Below are positions 23,339-31,735 of a DNA stretch of 44,977 bases, one piece after another (the first letter of the stretch is position 1; every line of letters begins with the position of its first letter). Where the stretch lies: contig CAIPLT010000040.1 of NCBI GenBank assembly GCA_903865935.1, positions 1 through 44,977 of the forward strand, in the 5' to 3' direction. The notes beneath the pieces are model-generated. The model did not search any database. It was not told the DNA's origin and worked only from the letters and a program-made list of their open reading frames with translations. This DNA comes from Caldifarciminota bacterium (GTDB lineage Bacteria > Hydrothermota > Tepidihabitantia > Tepidihabitantales > CAIPLT01). Both the position numbers and the translations under genes were made by a program.

Positions 23339-24892
23339 GTGAAAGATTTTTATAAATTGACTGATTTAACTGATTTTAATTACGAAACAAATCTTTCTGA
23401 CCCAGGAAAATATCCTTTTACCCGAGGTATCTATTCCAATATGTATAAAGGTCGACTCTGGACAATGCGACAGTATGCCGGTTTTGGTGATGCGAAAAAA
23501 ACTAACGAGCGGTTTCGCTATTTATTGAAACAGGGACAGACCGGACTTTCAGTTGCATTTGACTTGCCGACCCAGCTTGGCTATGATTCAGATAGTCAAA
23601 GAGCATTAGGCGAGGAAGGGAAAGTCGGTGTCGCTATCAGTACAGTATCGGATATGGCACGACTATTTGACAAGATACCATTAGATAAAGTATCAACTTC
23701 AATGACAATCAATGCGACTGCTTCAATGATATTAGCAATGTATTTTGTAAATGCACAGGATAAAGGTGTGGCACAGGAGAATCTGTCAGGGACAGTGCAA
23801 AATGATATTTTAAAAGAATATATTGCGAGGGGTAATTATATTTTCCCGGTTAAACCATCAATGCGATTGACGATTGATTTATGCGAGTACTGCTCGAAAT
23901 ATGTCCCTAAATGGTATTTTATTTCTATTTCCGGTTATCATATCCGGGAAGCTGGTGCAACCGCAGTTGAAGAATTAGCTTTTACAATCGCGAATGGTAT
24001 CGCTTATGTTGATGCAGCTTTAAAACGTGGTCTTAATATAGACGATTTTGGACCAAGACTTTCATTCTTTTTCGGCGCCCATAATAATTTACTTGAAGAA
24101 ATTGCTAAGTTTCGTGCCGGGCGAAGAATCTGGGCAAGAATTATGAAAGAACACTTTCATGCACAAGACCCAAAATCGTGGATGCTAAGATTTCATACTC
24201 AAACCTGTGGTTCAACTTTAACTGCCCAGGAACCAGAGAACAATATTGTCCGTGTCACAATTCAAGCTCTGGCAGCGGTATTAGGCGGAACACAGAGTTT
24301 GCATACAAATTCATTTGATGAAGCACTTGCGTTACCTAGTGAAAAAGCGGTTACAATTGCGCTTCGAACTCAACAACTATTGAGTTATGAATCATCGGTA
24401 TCTGAGGTTGCTGATCCGTTAGGCGGTGCTTATTACTTAGAGAAATTGACGGATGAGGTAGAAGAATCAGCATTGTCGTTACTAAAAGAGATCGATAGCT
24501 TAGGTGGTGCAGTAAAATGTATTGAATCGGGATACATGCAACGTAAAATAGAGGAATCAGCATATCGTTATCAGAAAGCGATTGAGGATAATCAAAAAAA
24601 GGTTATTGGTATCAATGTTTTCACGGATAAAACAAAGAAATCACAACCAATAAAGACATTAAAAGTATCACCGCAATTAGCTGTGCAACGAAAAAGGAAA
24701 CTGAAATTTTTCAGAAATAAAAGAAAAGAAATTAAAGTTAAGGAAATCCTGTTAAAATTAGAGAATATTGCTAGTAGTAATGAAAATCTTATGCCACCGA
24801 TAATTGAATGTTGTAGAAACCGGGCGACACTTGAAGAAATATGCAATGTTTTAAGAAACATATTTGGGGAGTATGATGTTAAAAAATCTTAA
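23339..24892 (+). CDS. mcmA1: Methylmalonyl-CoA mutase large (catalytic) subunit
   Basis: The enzyme interconverts (R)-methylmalonyl-CoA and succinyl-CoA with adenosylcobalamin. The 517 residues cover the TIM-barrel catalytic domain: YPFTRGIY, MRQYAGFG (the Tyr of true mutases rather than isobutyryl-CoA mutase), VAFDLPTQLGYDSD, KPSMRL, ISISGYH and SLHTNSFDEALALPSE. The C-terminal cobalamin-binding domain is absent, as in two-subunit archaeal/Thermotoga-type enzymes, so a separate small subunit must be encoded elsewhere. The start is a GTG, supported by the distance to YPFTRG. The next gene overlaps it by 17 bases. Context: epimerase and methionine gamma-lyase follow. Confidence 0.94.
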   Translation: MKDFYKLTDLTDFNYETNLSDPGKYPFTRGIYSNMYKGRLWTMRQYAGFGDAKKTNERFRYLLKQGQTGLSVAFDLPTQLGYDSDSQRALGEEGKVGVAISTVSDMARLFDKIPLDKVSTSMTINATASMILAMYFVNAQDKGVAQENLSGTVQNDILKEYIARGNYIFPVKPSMRLTIDLCEYCSKYVPKWYFISISGYHIREAGATAVEELAFTIANGIAYVDAALKRGLNIDDFGPRLSFFFGAHNNLLEEIAKFRAGRRIWARIMKEHFHAQDPKSWMLRFHTQTCGSTLTAQEPENNIVRVTIQALAAVLGGTQSLHTNSFDEALALPSEKAVTIALRTQQLLSYESSVSEVADPLGGAYYLEKLTDEVEESALSLLKEIDSLGGAVKCIESGYMQRKIEESAYRYQKAIEDNQKKVIGINVFTDKTKKSQPIKTLKVSPQLAVQRKRKLKFFRNKRKEIKVKEILLKLENIASSNENLMPPIIECCRNRATLEEICNVLRNIFGEYDVKKS

Positions 24893-25271
24893 TCATATCG
24901 GTATTGCAGTTAAATCAATCGATGAATCAGTAAAAATCTACCGTGATGTTTTACATTTAGGTGAACCGGAAATTGTCGAAATGCAGGAACTGAAGCTGAA
25001 AATAGCAGTCTTCAAATTAGAATCATATAAAATTGAACTACTCGAGCCATTGAGTGCAGAGACACCGATTGCTAAATTTTTAGAAAAACGAGGGCAAGGA
25101 ATACATCATTTGTGTTTTAATGTAAATAATATCGAAGACGAATTAGAAACGTTAAAAACAAATGGTGTCGCATTAATTGACGAAAAAGCGAGAATCGGTG
25201 CAATGGGACATAAGATTGCATTTATTTCACCTAAAAGCACTAATGGAGTTTTAATAGAACTATCAGAATAG
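24876..25271 (+). CDS. mce: Methylmalonyl-CoA epimerase
   Basis: The protein converts (S)- to (R)-methylmalonyl-CoA, the form used by the mutase encoded just upstream. It is a small glyoxalase-fold (VOC) protein with metal ligands expected in NHIGIAV (His), the central IHHLCF (His) and the C-terminal LIELSE (Glu). With the ATG at 24876 it has 131 residues; GGGAG at 24867-24871 supports this start, while an earlier TTG (24864) and ATG (24873) are less well placed. It overlaps the mutase gene by 17 bases, which implies coupled translation. Confidence 0.93.
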   Translation: MLKNLNHIGIAVKSIDESVKIYRDVLHLGEPEIVEMQELKLKIAVFKLESYKIELLEPLSAETPIAKFLEKRGQGIHHLCFNVNNIEDELETLKTNGVALIDEKARIGAMGHKIAFISPKSTNGVLIELSE

Positions 25272-25283
25272 AAAGGGATTAAA

Positions 25284-26486
25284 ATGAAAAAGAAGAAACC
25301 AAAAATGCGAAGAAATATCGCAACCGATGTTGTTCATGGTAAACAGATACTAACTGACCTCAAGACACGCGCTTTATCGGTTCCTATTTATCAGAGCGCG
25401 GTTTTTACTTTTGAAAGTGCTGAAGCTGGTGCAGCGATCTTTGCAAAAGAAAAAAAAGGATACTTCTATACAAGATTAGGCAATCCTACTATTGAAGCAT
25501 TTGAAGATAAAATGGTGTATCTTGAAGGCGGTGAAGCTGCCTGTGCTTTTGCATCCGGGATGGCAGCAATATCAGGAACGGTTCTTTCAATCTGCAATTC
25601 TGGCGACGAAATAATTGCAGTTTATCCTATATATGGTTGTTCGTATTCTTTTATGGTTGATATTTTACCGCGCTGGGGGATAAAAGTCATATGGGCAAAA
25701 TCCGACAACTTTCTTACCAATGTCCGAAAATCACTAACGAAGAAAACGAAACTAATTGTCATCGAAACGCCAGTAAATCCAACAATTGATATTATTGACA
25801 TAAAAGCAACCGCAGAACTTGTTCATAAAAATAAAGCCTTACTCGCGGTCGATAATACTTTTGCATCGTTTTACAATCAGAAACCATTAGATTTAGGTGC
25901 GGATATTGTTATGTATAGTGCGACAAAATACATAAGCGGACATGGTGATACGGTCGGCGGTGTGGTAATTGGAAAACAAGATTTCATTAATTACGTCAAA
26001 GACTATACGATACGAGACCTGGGAGCAATTATTAGTCCGTTTAATGCTTGGCTTTTGTTGCGTGGTTTAAGGACAATGGCGGTCAGAATGGAAGCGCACA
26101 ATCGAAATGGTTTAGAAGTGGCAAGGTTTTTAGAGCATCACCCTAAAGTTTCTCGTGTTAGGTATCCAGGACTCACCTCACACCCCCAATATCAAATTGC
26201 TAAAAAACAGATGTTGAATTTCAGTTCGATGATTGCATTTGAACTTAGAGGCGGAAGAGAAGCGGGCCGGAAATTAATGAATAGCGTCAAATTATGTGTC
26301 TGTGCGGTCAGTCTTGGTGATGCTGCAACTTTAATCGAACATCCGGCATCAATGACCCATTCAAGTTATTCAAAACAAGCGTTAAAAGAATCTGGCATTT
26401 CAGAAGGTCTGGTTAGAATATCAGTAGGGATTGAAGATGTACACGATATTATCGCTGATTTAGAGCAAGCATTAAAACACTGCTGA
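25284..26486 (+). CDS. megL: Methionine gamma-lyase-type PLP enzyme
   Basis: This 400-residue protein belongs to the Cys/Met metabolism PLP family (fold type I). The PLP Lys is Lys215 (YSATKYISGHGD), with YTRLGNPT at 62-69 and ASGMAAI at 90-96. Tyr117-Gly-Cys119 (IYGCSYSF) matches the active-site Cys region typical of methionine gamma-lyase. That enzyme splits methionine into 2-oxobutyrate, methanethiol and ammonia. Location 12 bases after the epimerase gene supports catabolism towards propionyl-CoA. Cystathionine gamma-lyase or gamma-synthase cannot be ruled out by sequence alone. A GGGA-type ribosome binding site precedes the ATG. Confidence 0.82.
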   Translation: MKKKKPKMRRNIATDVVHGKQILTDLKTRALSVPIYQSAVFTFESAEAGAAIFAKEKKGYFYTRLGNPTIEAFEDKMVYLEGGEAACAFASGMAAISGTVLSICNSGDEIIAVYPIYGCSYSFMVDILPRWGIKVIWAKSDNFLTNVRKSLTKKTKLIVIETPVNPTIDIIDIKATAELVHKNKALLAVDNTFASFYNQKPLDLGADIVMYSATKYISGHGDTVGGVVIGKQDFINYVKDYTIRDLGAIISPFNAWLLLRGLRTMAVRMEAHNRNGLEVARFLEHHPKVSRVRYPGLTSHPQYQIAKKQMLNFSSMIAFELRGGREAGRKLMNSVKLCVCAVSLGDAATLIEHPASMTHSSYSKQALKESGISEGLVRISVGIEDVHDIIADLEQALKHC

Positions 26487-26537
26487 ACCTGATTAGAAAA
26501 TATAAATTTTCAATTAATGTGATTATTGATTCAATAG

Positions 26538-26918
26538 ATGGTTGACCCAATTAATGAAATTCTAAGTAAAGATTCCCGATATAAATCAGAAGCGTACGGT
26601 TTTGTTCTGGCATCTTTGGAAGTTGCCCGAGTCCAAACTGGTAAAACCAAGCACGTTACCGGTTTTGACCTATTACAAGGTTTAAAAACATTAGCGATAA
26701 AAGATTATGGTATAATGGCAAAGACAGTTTTAGAATCCTGGGGCATTAAAACAACCGATGATATTGGTGAAATAGTGTTCAATTTGATTGATACCGAACT
26801 GCTGAGCAAAACCAGTGAAGATCAGAAAGAAGACTTTCACAATATATTCGATTTTGATACCGTCTTTATGAAAGAATATCCATTTATTGAAAATACGAAT
26901 CAAAATGATTCCCAATAA
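26538..26918 (+). CDS. Minf_1886-family protein, function unknown
   Basis: The 126-residue protein matches the pattern of the Minf_1886 family: YKSEAYGFVLASLE, HVTGFDLLQGLKTLA, GIMAKTVLESWGI, DIGEIVFNLI and LLSKTSEDQKEDF followed by the acidic FDFDTVF. Members are known from Verrucomicrobia, Planctomycetes and related phyla and have no assigned function. No membrane segment is present. No Shine-Dalgarno sequence is seen. The DinG-like helicase gene begins 9 bases downstream, so the two are probably co-transcribed. Confidence 0.85.
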   Translation: MVDPINEILSKDSRYKSEAYGFVLASLEVARVQTGKTKHVTGFDLLQGLKTLAIKDYGIMAKTVLESWGIKTTDDIGEIVFNLIDTELLSKTSEDQKEDFHNIFDFDTVFMKEYPFIENTNQNDSQ

Positions 26919-26927
26919 CTAATAATC

Positions 26928-28922
26928 GTGCTAATTGAAAAAGTCGTAGGGCAGGTTTTTTCTTCGCCGAGTCAGTTGTCATCGATTATCGATAATTTCG
27001 AAGAGCGAACCGAACAGCGGGATATGGCAATTGCGGTGTATCAGGCACTAAAAAATAAAGAAAAACTTTTTGTTGAAGCCGGAACTGGGGTCGGCAAGAG
27101 TTTAGCATATTTGTTACCAGCCGCGCTTTGGGCACAAGAGAAGAAAGAAAAAGTGCTCATTTCGACATATACAAAAATACTTCAAAATCAGCTGATAAAA
27201 AAGGATATACCGATAATCAAGGAAATTCTTCATCTTACTCAGAATGACAAAATCAATGAGATAAACTGTGCGGTTATTTTTGGTCAGGAGAATTATATAT
27301 GTCGCCGCCGGATGAGCGGAGTCTTAAATTATGGTCTATTTGATTCGCCATATGAATTTGCCGAACTGGAGAAATTGCAGGGGTGGTTGGATAATGGCGG
27401 TTCGGGAATTATTCCAGAATATCCGCATATGCTGGGGCGATTAGTAGAAAAAATCGGACGCAATGGCGATAACTGTAAATATAAAAAATGTCCGCATTAC
27501 GACAATTGTTATTATTTCCGAGCCCGCAACGAATGGTTTAAAGCGGATATCCTGATAACCAACCATTTCCTATTTTTTGCTAATGTCGAAGCCGGATATA
27601 TGATATTACCAAAATTCGAAGCGGTAATATTTGATGAAGCTCACCGTCTCGAAGAAGTCGCGGCTAACTTTTTCGGTCTGGAGATTTCTAACTTTGGAAT
27701 ACATCGGCTACTAAATTCAATTCATAACCCGAACACAAATGCCGGCTTACTTACTCATATCGAAATATCCAATGCGCTGAAGCGGGATATTGACAAACTG
27801 ATATCAGAGGCTCATCAGATAGTTGATGGGATGTTCTTGCAATTTCAAAATTTAATTCCGATGTATGACAGTAAAATTAGAACCAAACATCCGCCGCCAG
27901 TCGAAAACAGCATAGACAAAATGTTCGCATCGTTAGCGACTAGCTTATTAGAATCAAAAAAAGACAATTTAGACGACGATTTGGACCTGGAATTAAAAAG
28001 CCTGATAAAGCGACTGGACATTTATCGACAGAGTATTTCAGATTTTTTGGCAAGTGATGATAAAAATTCCGTATATTGGATAGAAACGAACACTCAAATC
28101 AATAAACGCACGCCGCTAATTTTTCTCGAAAGCGCATTGATTGATGTTTCGCAGTTATTTAAGAAAAAGGTTGCGGAAAAAATACCATCAATGATTTTTA
28201 CATCCGCAACTCTGACCGTCAATAAGGATTTTAGTTTTATCAAGAGCCGGCTAGGAATGGATAATGTTAAAACCCTGCTTCTGCATTCACCGTTCGATTT
28301 TAACAAACAAGCATTACTGGTTATTCCTACTGATTTGCCGATGCCGACTGAAGATAATAAGTTTTTTCAGAGTATTGCAGCCGCGATTGATAATATTCTG
28401 ACTCTGACCAAAGGACGGGCATTAGTGCTCTTTACGAGCTTTGATTCATTGCAGAAGACTTACGATTTGGTTGAAAAAAGCAAGTTTGAATTTCTTATTC
28501 AAGGCAAGGAATCGACATTTGAATTACTCGATAAATTTAAGAATGATATTTCTTCAGTGCTTTTTGCCACGCAGTCGTTCTGGCAGGGGATAGATGTGCC
28601 AGGTGAAGCATTGAGTTGTCTTGTAATTGTGCGCTTGCCATTCGATGTACCCGATGACCCGAGATTACAGGGGATATGCGAACAATTAAGAAAAAACCAA
28701 TTCGAACCATTTTCAACATTTCAGTTGCCAAATGCAGTGTTAAAATTCCGGCAGGGTTTCGGCCGCTTGATTCGGAATAAAAACGACCGCGGAGTTGTCT
28801 GTGTTCTGGACAAGAGAATTGTGCTTCGTGATTACGGTAAGTCTTTTATTTACTCTTTACCGAAAAATATACCTTTAACTTTTTCAATCGATGCGATAAA
28901 AGATTTCTTTGCCAAGGAATAA
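26928..28922 (+). CDS. dinG: DinG/XPD-type ATP-dependent DNA helicase with Fe-S cysteines
   Basis: The 664-residue protein is a superfamily 2 helicase. Walker A is AGTGVGKS (51-58), the DEAH box lies at 236-239 (IFDEAHRLEE), and motif VI is QGFGRLIR. Four cysteines at 125, 183, 188 and 194 (YICRRR, CKYKKCPHYDNC) match the 4Fe-4S domain of DinG/XPD enzymes. Such enzymes unwind DNA 5' to 3' and resolve R-loops or damaged structures. The start is a GTG at 26928, chosen for its position 9 bases after the upstream gene; no strong ribosome binding site is seen. There is no N-terminal exonuclease domain. Confidence 0.92.
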   Translation: MLIEKVVGQVFSSPSQLSSIIDNFEERTEQRDMAIAVYQALKNKEKLFVEAGTGVGKSLAYLLPAALWAQEKKEKVLISTYTKILQNQLIKKDIPIIKEILHLTQNDKINEINCAVIFGQENYICRRRMSGVLNYGLFDSPYEFAELEKLQGWLDNGGSGIIPEYPHMLGRLVEKIGRNGDNCKYKKCPHYDNCYYFRARNEWFKADILITNHFLFFANVEAGYMILPKFEAVIFDEAHRLEEVAANFFGLEISNFGIHRLLNSIHNPNTNAGLLTHIEISNALKRDIDKLISEAHQIVDGMFLQFQNLIPMYDSKIRTKHPPPVENSIDKMFASLATSLLESKKDNLDDDLDLELKSLIKRLDIYRQSISDFLASDDKNSVYWIETNTQINKRTPLIFLESALIDVSQLFKKKVAEKIPSMIFTSATLTVNKDFSFIKSRLGMDNVKTLLLHSPFDFNKQALLVIPTDLPMPTEDNKFFQSIAAAIDNILTLTKGRALVLFTSFDSLQKTYDLVEKSKFEFLIQGKESTFELLDKFKNDISSVLFATQSFWQGIDVPGEALSCLVIVRLPFDVPDDPRLQGICEQLRKNQFEPFSTFQLPNAVLKFRQGFGRLIRNKNDRGVVCVLDKRIVLRDYGKSFIYSLPKNIPLTFSIDAIKDFFAKE

Positions 28923-29158
28923 TATATTACGTTTTTAATTTTCTTATGGACTCATGTATTTCCTAATTAACCCCATAATAGATTCCAAGTTCAATGACCT
29001 GAAATACCCTCTGTTTTATTTCAGAAAATAATTCGTGATAGATTTGCTCCTGGATAGAGAAATAACATCTGTAATAGATGGTTTAATTTCTTCTGTAGTA
29101 TATACTGAAATAAATAGGCTAATCAATACCAAAAACAAACGTGTAACTACTTTCCTTT

Positions 29159-30742
29159 ATGAATTCATACCCTATGGGGGGGTGTAAGTGTTCAGGTTTC
29201 AGAAATGATGTCTGGTATTCATCTAATGGTATAAACTGGACACAAGCAACTGCTAATGCTGGATGGCCAGCAAGGGAAGGCCACACTTCGGTTGTGTTTG
29301 ATAATAAGATGTGGGTGATGGGTGGAGCTGATGCGTCCGCTTATAAAAACGATGTCTGGTATTCAAGGGGTATTACGTTGCTGTCACCTAATGGCGGTGA
29401 AAGTTGGTCAAGCGGAAGCAATCAGATTATTAAATGGCGGACATTCGGTTCTGGCTTTGCACGGTATAGATTGCTGCTTTCAAGAAACAGCGGTTCTACT
29501 TGGACTGATACAATTAGCCATAATGTTGCAACGACTGAATCAACATATAACTGGCTTGTGCCAGTAATTAATTCTGCCACATGTCGAATTACGGTGCAGG
29601 CTTTGAATTCAACCGGCCCAGTAATTATTCAGGACGCAAGTGATGCTGATTTTATAATTCGAACTACTGATGTGTCAGTAGATTCGATTATTCAGCCCGC
29701 AGACAGCGTAGTTAATCGCACCTTATTTTACCCGATAATTTTGGTTGGCAATAATAGTTTCCCAACCACGATTGAAACTTGCACACTATCAGTGAAAATA
29801 TGGCGCTTTCGTGTAAAATATGATAGTTTCTGCAATATATCGGTCAACCCGCTTGATTCAGTCATAGTCTACGACACCTTCAAAGTTATCACGATTAATC
29901 CTGGTCAAACCCGGGAAAGTATGCCCGCATGGCGTCCGGTTTACGGTGATTTATTTTGGCTCAGTGCACCAACCTATCATACGATTCGTGCTTCGGTCAG
30001 AATGGCGGGTGATATGATTCCGTCTAATGATTCGAAATGGAAGAAATTTATTGTCAAGCCGCGCAAGTATGACTTACAGGTGAACTACGTTGCTTTATTA
30101 AGAGGTAGAGTGCTGGCTCCGGAAACGATATCGGTTGGTATTGCTTATAATACAGCGGCAGTTATCTCGAATTCACCTGCCGGTCCGGCCGCGGGTTTCC
30201 GTCTATGGTGCAAGGTTATTAAAGCAAGGACCAATATAACTGGATACTCTCAATACGTAGACCGCACATTGAACCCAAGATCTTACGTTTGTCTATCCAC
30301 GTCTTCGGGTTGGGTGCCAACTGATACAGGGTTGTATAGATTTTATTGTTACATTGAGATGCGACCGGGCGTTGATTCGACACCAGAAAACAATTCACTT
30401 GAACGATTCTACTATGTCCGTCATCAGCCACTAACTCCTCCTCAAGGTGCAGTTAGCGCATTGCCACAAGTTTTCGGGTTAATGCAGAATAATCCTAACC
30501 CATTCCATGGTGTGACCTCAATTCGCTGGCAGATACCAGTAGAATCCCGCGTCACAATCTCGATTTATGATGCAACTGGTCGAATCATTAAAACACTTGT
30601 GAATGACAAATTCAATATCGGATATTACAATACAACTTGGGATTGTACTAACGACAACAATCAGAAAGTTGTAGCGGGCGTCTACTTCTTACGCTATACT
30701 GACAACACGAATCAGAAGGAAATAAAATTGATTGTGCAATAA
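29159..30742 (+). CDS. 5'-truncated Kelch surface protein with C-terminal sorting domain
   Basis: The 527-residue frame starts in the middle of a Kelch region: RNDVWYSSNGINW, GHTSVVFDNKMWVMGG and KNDVWYS lie in the first 70 residues. There is no signal peptide and only about one and a half Kelch motifs. A domain starting LLSPNGGESW follows (also in the protein at 2249), then a CARDB-like region and a FlgD/T9SS-like tail (NNPNPFHG to KEIKLIVQ). A run of seven G at 29176-29182 lies right where homology to Kelch begins. The likely reading is a 5' deletion of a larger secreted protein, perhaps by recombination; a sequencing or slippage frameshift is the alternative. The tail predicts export, but this start could not be exported. 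Confidence 0.65.
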   Translation: MNSYPMGGCKCSGFRNDVWYSSNGINWTQATANAGWPAREGHTSVVFDNKMWVMGGADASAYKNDVWYSRGITLLSPNGGESWSSGSNQIIKWRTFGSGFARYRLLLSRNSGSTWTDTISHNVATTESTYNWLVPVINSATCRITVQALNSTGPVIIQDASDADFIIRTTDVSVDSIIQPADSVVNRTLFYPIILVGNNSFPTTIETCTLSVKIWRFRVKYDSFCNISVNPLDSVIVYDTFKVITINPGQTRESMPAWRPVYGDLFWLSAPTYHTIRASVRMAGDMIPSNDSKWKKFIVKPRKYDLQVNYVALLRGRVLAPETISVGIAYNTAAVISNSPAGPAAGFRLWCKVIKARTNITGYSQYVDRTLNPRSYVCLSTSSGWVPTDTGLYRFYCYIEMRPGVDSTPENNSLERFYYVRHQPLTPPQGAVSALPQVFGLMQNNPNPFHGVTSIRWQIPVESRVTISIYDATGRIIKTLVNDKFNIGYYNTTWDCTNDNNQKVVAGVYFLRYTDNTNQKEIKLIVQ

Positions 30743-30760
30743 TTGCCGATAATTAAAAAC

Positions 30761-30800
30761 GGGTCCGATTTGATAAGTCAAGTCGGACCCATATTTTTGT
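30761..30800 (+). terminator. Rho-independent terminator of the Kelch protein gene
   Basis: A stem of about 13 bp (GGGTCCGATTTGA pairing with TCAAGTCGGACCC, one wobble) closes on a 4-base loop and is followed by ATATTTTTGT. Confidence 0.9.
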
Positions 30801-30863
30801 AATGATTATTTATATCTTTCATTTTTGTAATGTTGCAGTTCTCTTTACTTACATTATTAACAC

Positions 30864-30891
30864 TTGATTTTTATTATATAGAATATATAAT
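30864..30891 (+). promoter_or_regulatory. Promoter of the 55-residue membrane protein gene
   Basis: TTGATT at 30864-30869 and a perfect TATAAT at 30886-30891 are 16 bases apart, 31 bases before the start codon. Confidence 0.65.
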
Positions 30892-30922
30892 TTCATGATA
30901 TGGATTATAGAAAGGAGTTAAT

Positions 30923-31090
30923 ATGGACGAACAATGTAAGAGAAGACGCGGGGCAGGACTTTTCATACCAGGTTTTATGTTTATTGGATTGGGCATAGGC
31001 ATTTTATTTAAAAATGCTGGCGCTGGAGTTCTGCTTGGGCTCGGTGTTGGATTTATTATTTGGGGAATATTCCGCATCATAGACAGATAG
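30923..31090 (+). CDS. Small two-helix membrane protein, 55 residues
   Basis: A strong ribosome binding site (AAAGGAG at 30911-30917) and a good promoter precede this ATG, so the short frame is very likely real. The product begins with a charged segment (MDEQCKRRRGAG) followed by two glycine-rich hydrophobic helices (LFIPGFMFIGLGIGILF and GVLLGLGVGFIIWGIF) and ends IIDR. The positive N-terminus predicts that both ends face the cytoplasm. The family is not recognised and the function is unknown. It stands alone between a terminator and a tRNA promoter. Confidence 0.78.
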   Translation: MDEQCKRRRGAGLFIPGFMFIGLGIGILFKNAGAGVLLGLGVGFIIWGIFRIIDR

Positions 31091-31127
31091 TAAGATAGCT
31101 TAGTTTTTTGTTCATAATTAAATAATC

Positions 31128-31156
31128 TTGACTAAGTAATAATTTTCTATTATAGT
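31128..31156 (+). promoter_or_regulatory. Promoter of the trnT-trnY-trnG genes
   Basis: TTGACT at 31128-31133 and TATAGT at 31151-31156 are 17 bases apart; the first tRNA begins 9 bases after the -10 box. Confidence 0.65.
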
Positions 31157-31165
31157 TTTGTTTGT

Positions 31166-31238
31166 GCCGACATAGCTCAGTCGGTAGAGCAGTGGTTTTG
31201 TAAACCTCAGGTCGGGGGTTCGAATCCCTCTGTCGGCT
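31166..31238 (+). tRNA. trnT: tRNA-Thr (TGT)
   Basis: The acceptor GCCGACA pairs with TGTCGGC. The anticodon loop TTTGTAA gives TGT, and the T-loop is TTCGAAT. No CCA is encoded. It is the first gene of the tRNA group before tuf. Confidence 0.95.
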
Positions 31239-31254
31239 TGTAAAATAATTGTTC

Positions 31255-31337
31255 GGACAGGTACCCAAGCGGCCAACGGGGGCAGACTGTAAATCTGCTG
31301 TCAATTGACTTCGGAGGTTCGAATCCCCCCCTGTCCA
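31255..31337 (+). tRNA. trnY: tRNA-Tyr (GTA)
   Basis: The acceptor GGACAGG pairs with CCTGTCC. The anticodon loop CTGTAAA gives GTA. The 83-base length reflects the long variable arm of bacterial tRNA-Tyr. No CCA is encoded. Confidence 0.95.
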
Positions 31338-31352
31338 GTTATTGTATAATGT

Positions 31353-31424
31353 GCGGAGATAGCTCAATGGTAGAGCTTCTGCCTTCCAAGCAGAAGGCTG
31401 CGGGTTCGAGTCCCGTTCTCCGCT
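31353..31424 (+). tRNA. trnG: tRNA-Gly (TCC)
   Basis: The acceptor GCGGAGA pairs with TCTCCGC. The anticodon loop CTTCCAA gives TCC, and the T-loop is TTCGAGT. No CCA is encoded. Confidence 0.95.
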
Positions 31425-31442
31425 GTTAAAACTTTACCACGA

Positions 31443-31489
31443 AAACACGAAACGTGGGTAAAAAGAAAAAATCGTCTTTTTTCGTGTTT
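31443..31489 (+). terminator. Possible terminator after tRNA-Gly
   Basis: AAACACGAAA (31443-31452) and TTTCGTGTTT (31480-31489) are complementary, and a smaller A/T-rich hairpin GAAAAAA/TTTTTTC lies inside. The structure is weak in GC but stands directly before the promoter of the next tRNA. Confidence 0.3.
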
Positions 31490-31554
31490 ACTGAGATAGA
31501 GAAAATACGTCTCAAATTGTTATTTTAAAAACTGAGCATTTATTAAAATAATTA

Positions 31555-31582
31555 TTGACAAATAATTAAAAATCTATATAAT
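31555..31582 (+). promoter_or_regulatory. Promoter of trnT-tuf and the downstream translation cluster
   Basis: A perfect TTGACA (31555-31560) and perfect TATAAT (31577-31582) are 16 bases apart. It is the best promoter in the window, as expected for EF-Tu. Confidence 0.8.
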
Positions 31583-31601
31583 TATAGATTATTATAATTC
31601 T

Positions 31602-31674
<73 letters not shown>

Positions 31675-31735
31675 TGTAAAAGTAAATTGAAAAGAAAAAT
31701 AAAATGAGAAAATTATATATTTGTGGGAGGCGATA

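Noticed and set aside
24864-24875. Earlier TTG or ATG start for the epimerase.
   Set aside because: The GGGAG sits at or after those positions; the ATG at 24876 gives the usual LNHIGIAV start and best, though short, spacing.
31721-31735. Earlier TTG start for tuf giving five more residues.
   Set aside because: GGGAGG lies between it and the ATG at 31736, whose [12 protein letters not shown] start matches EF-Tu.
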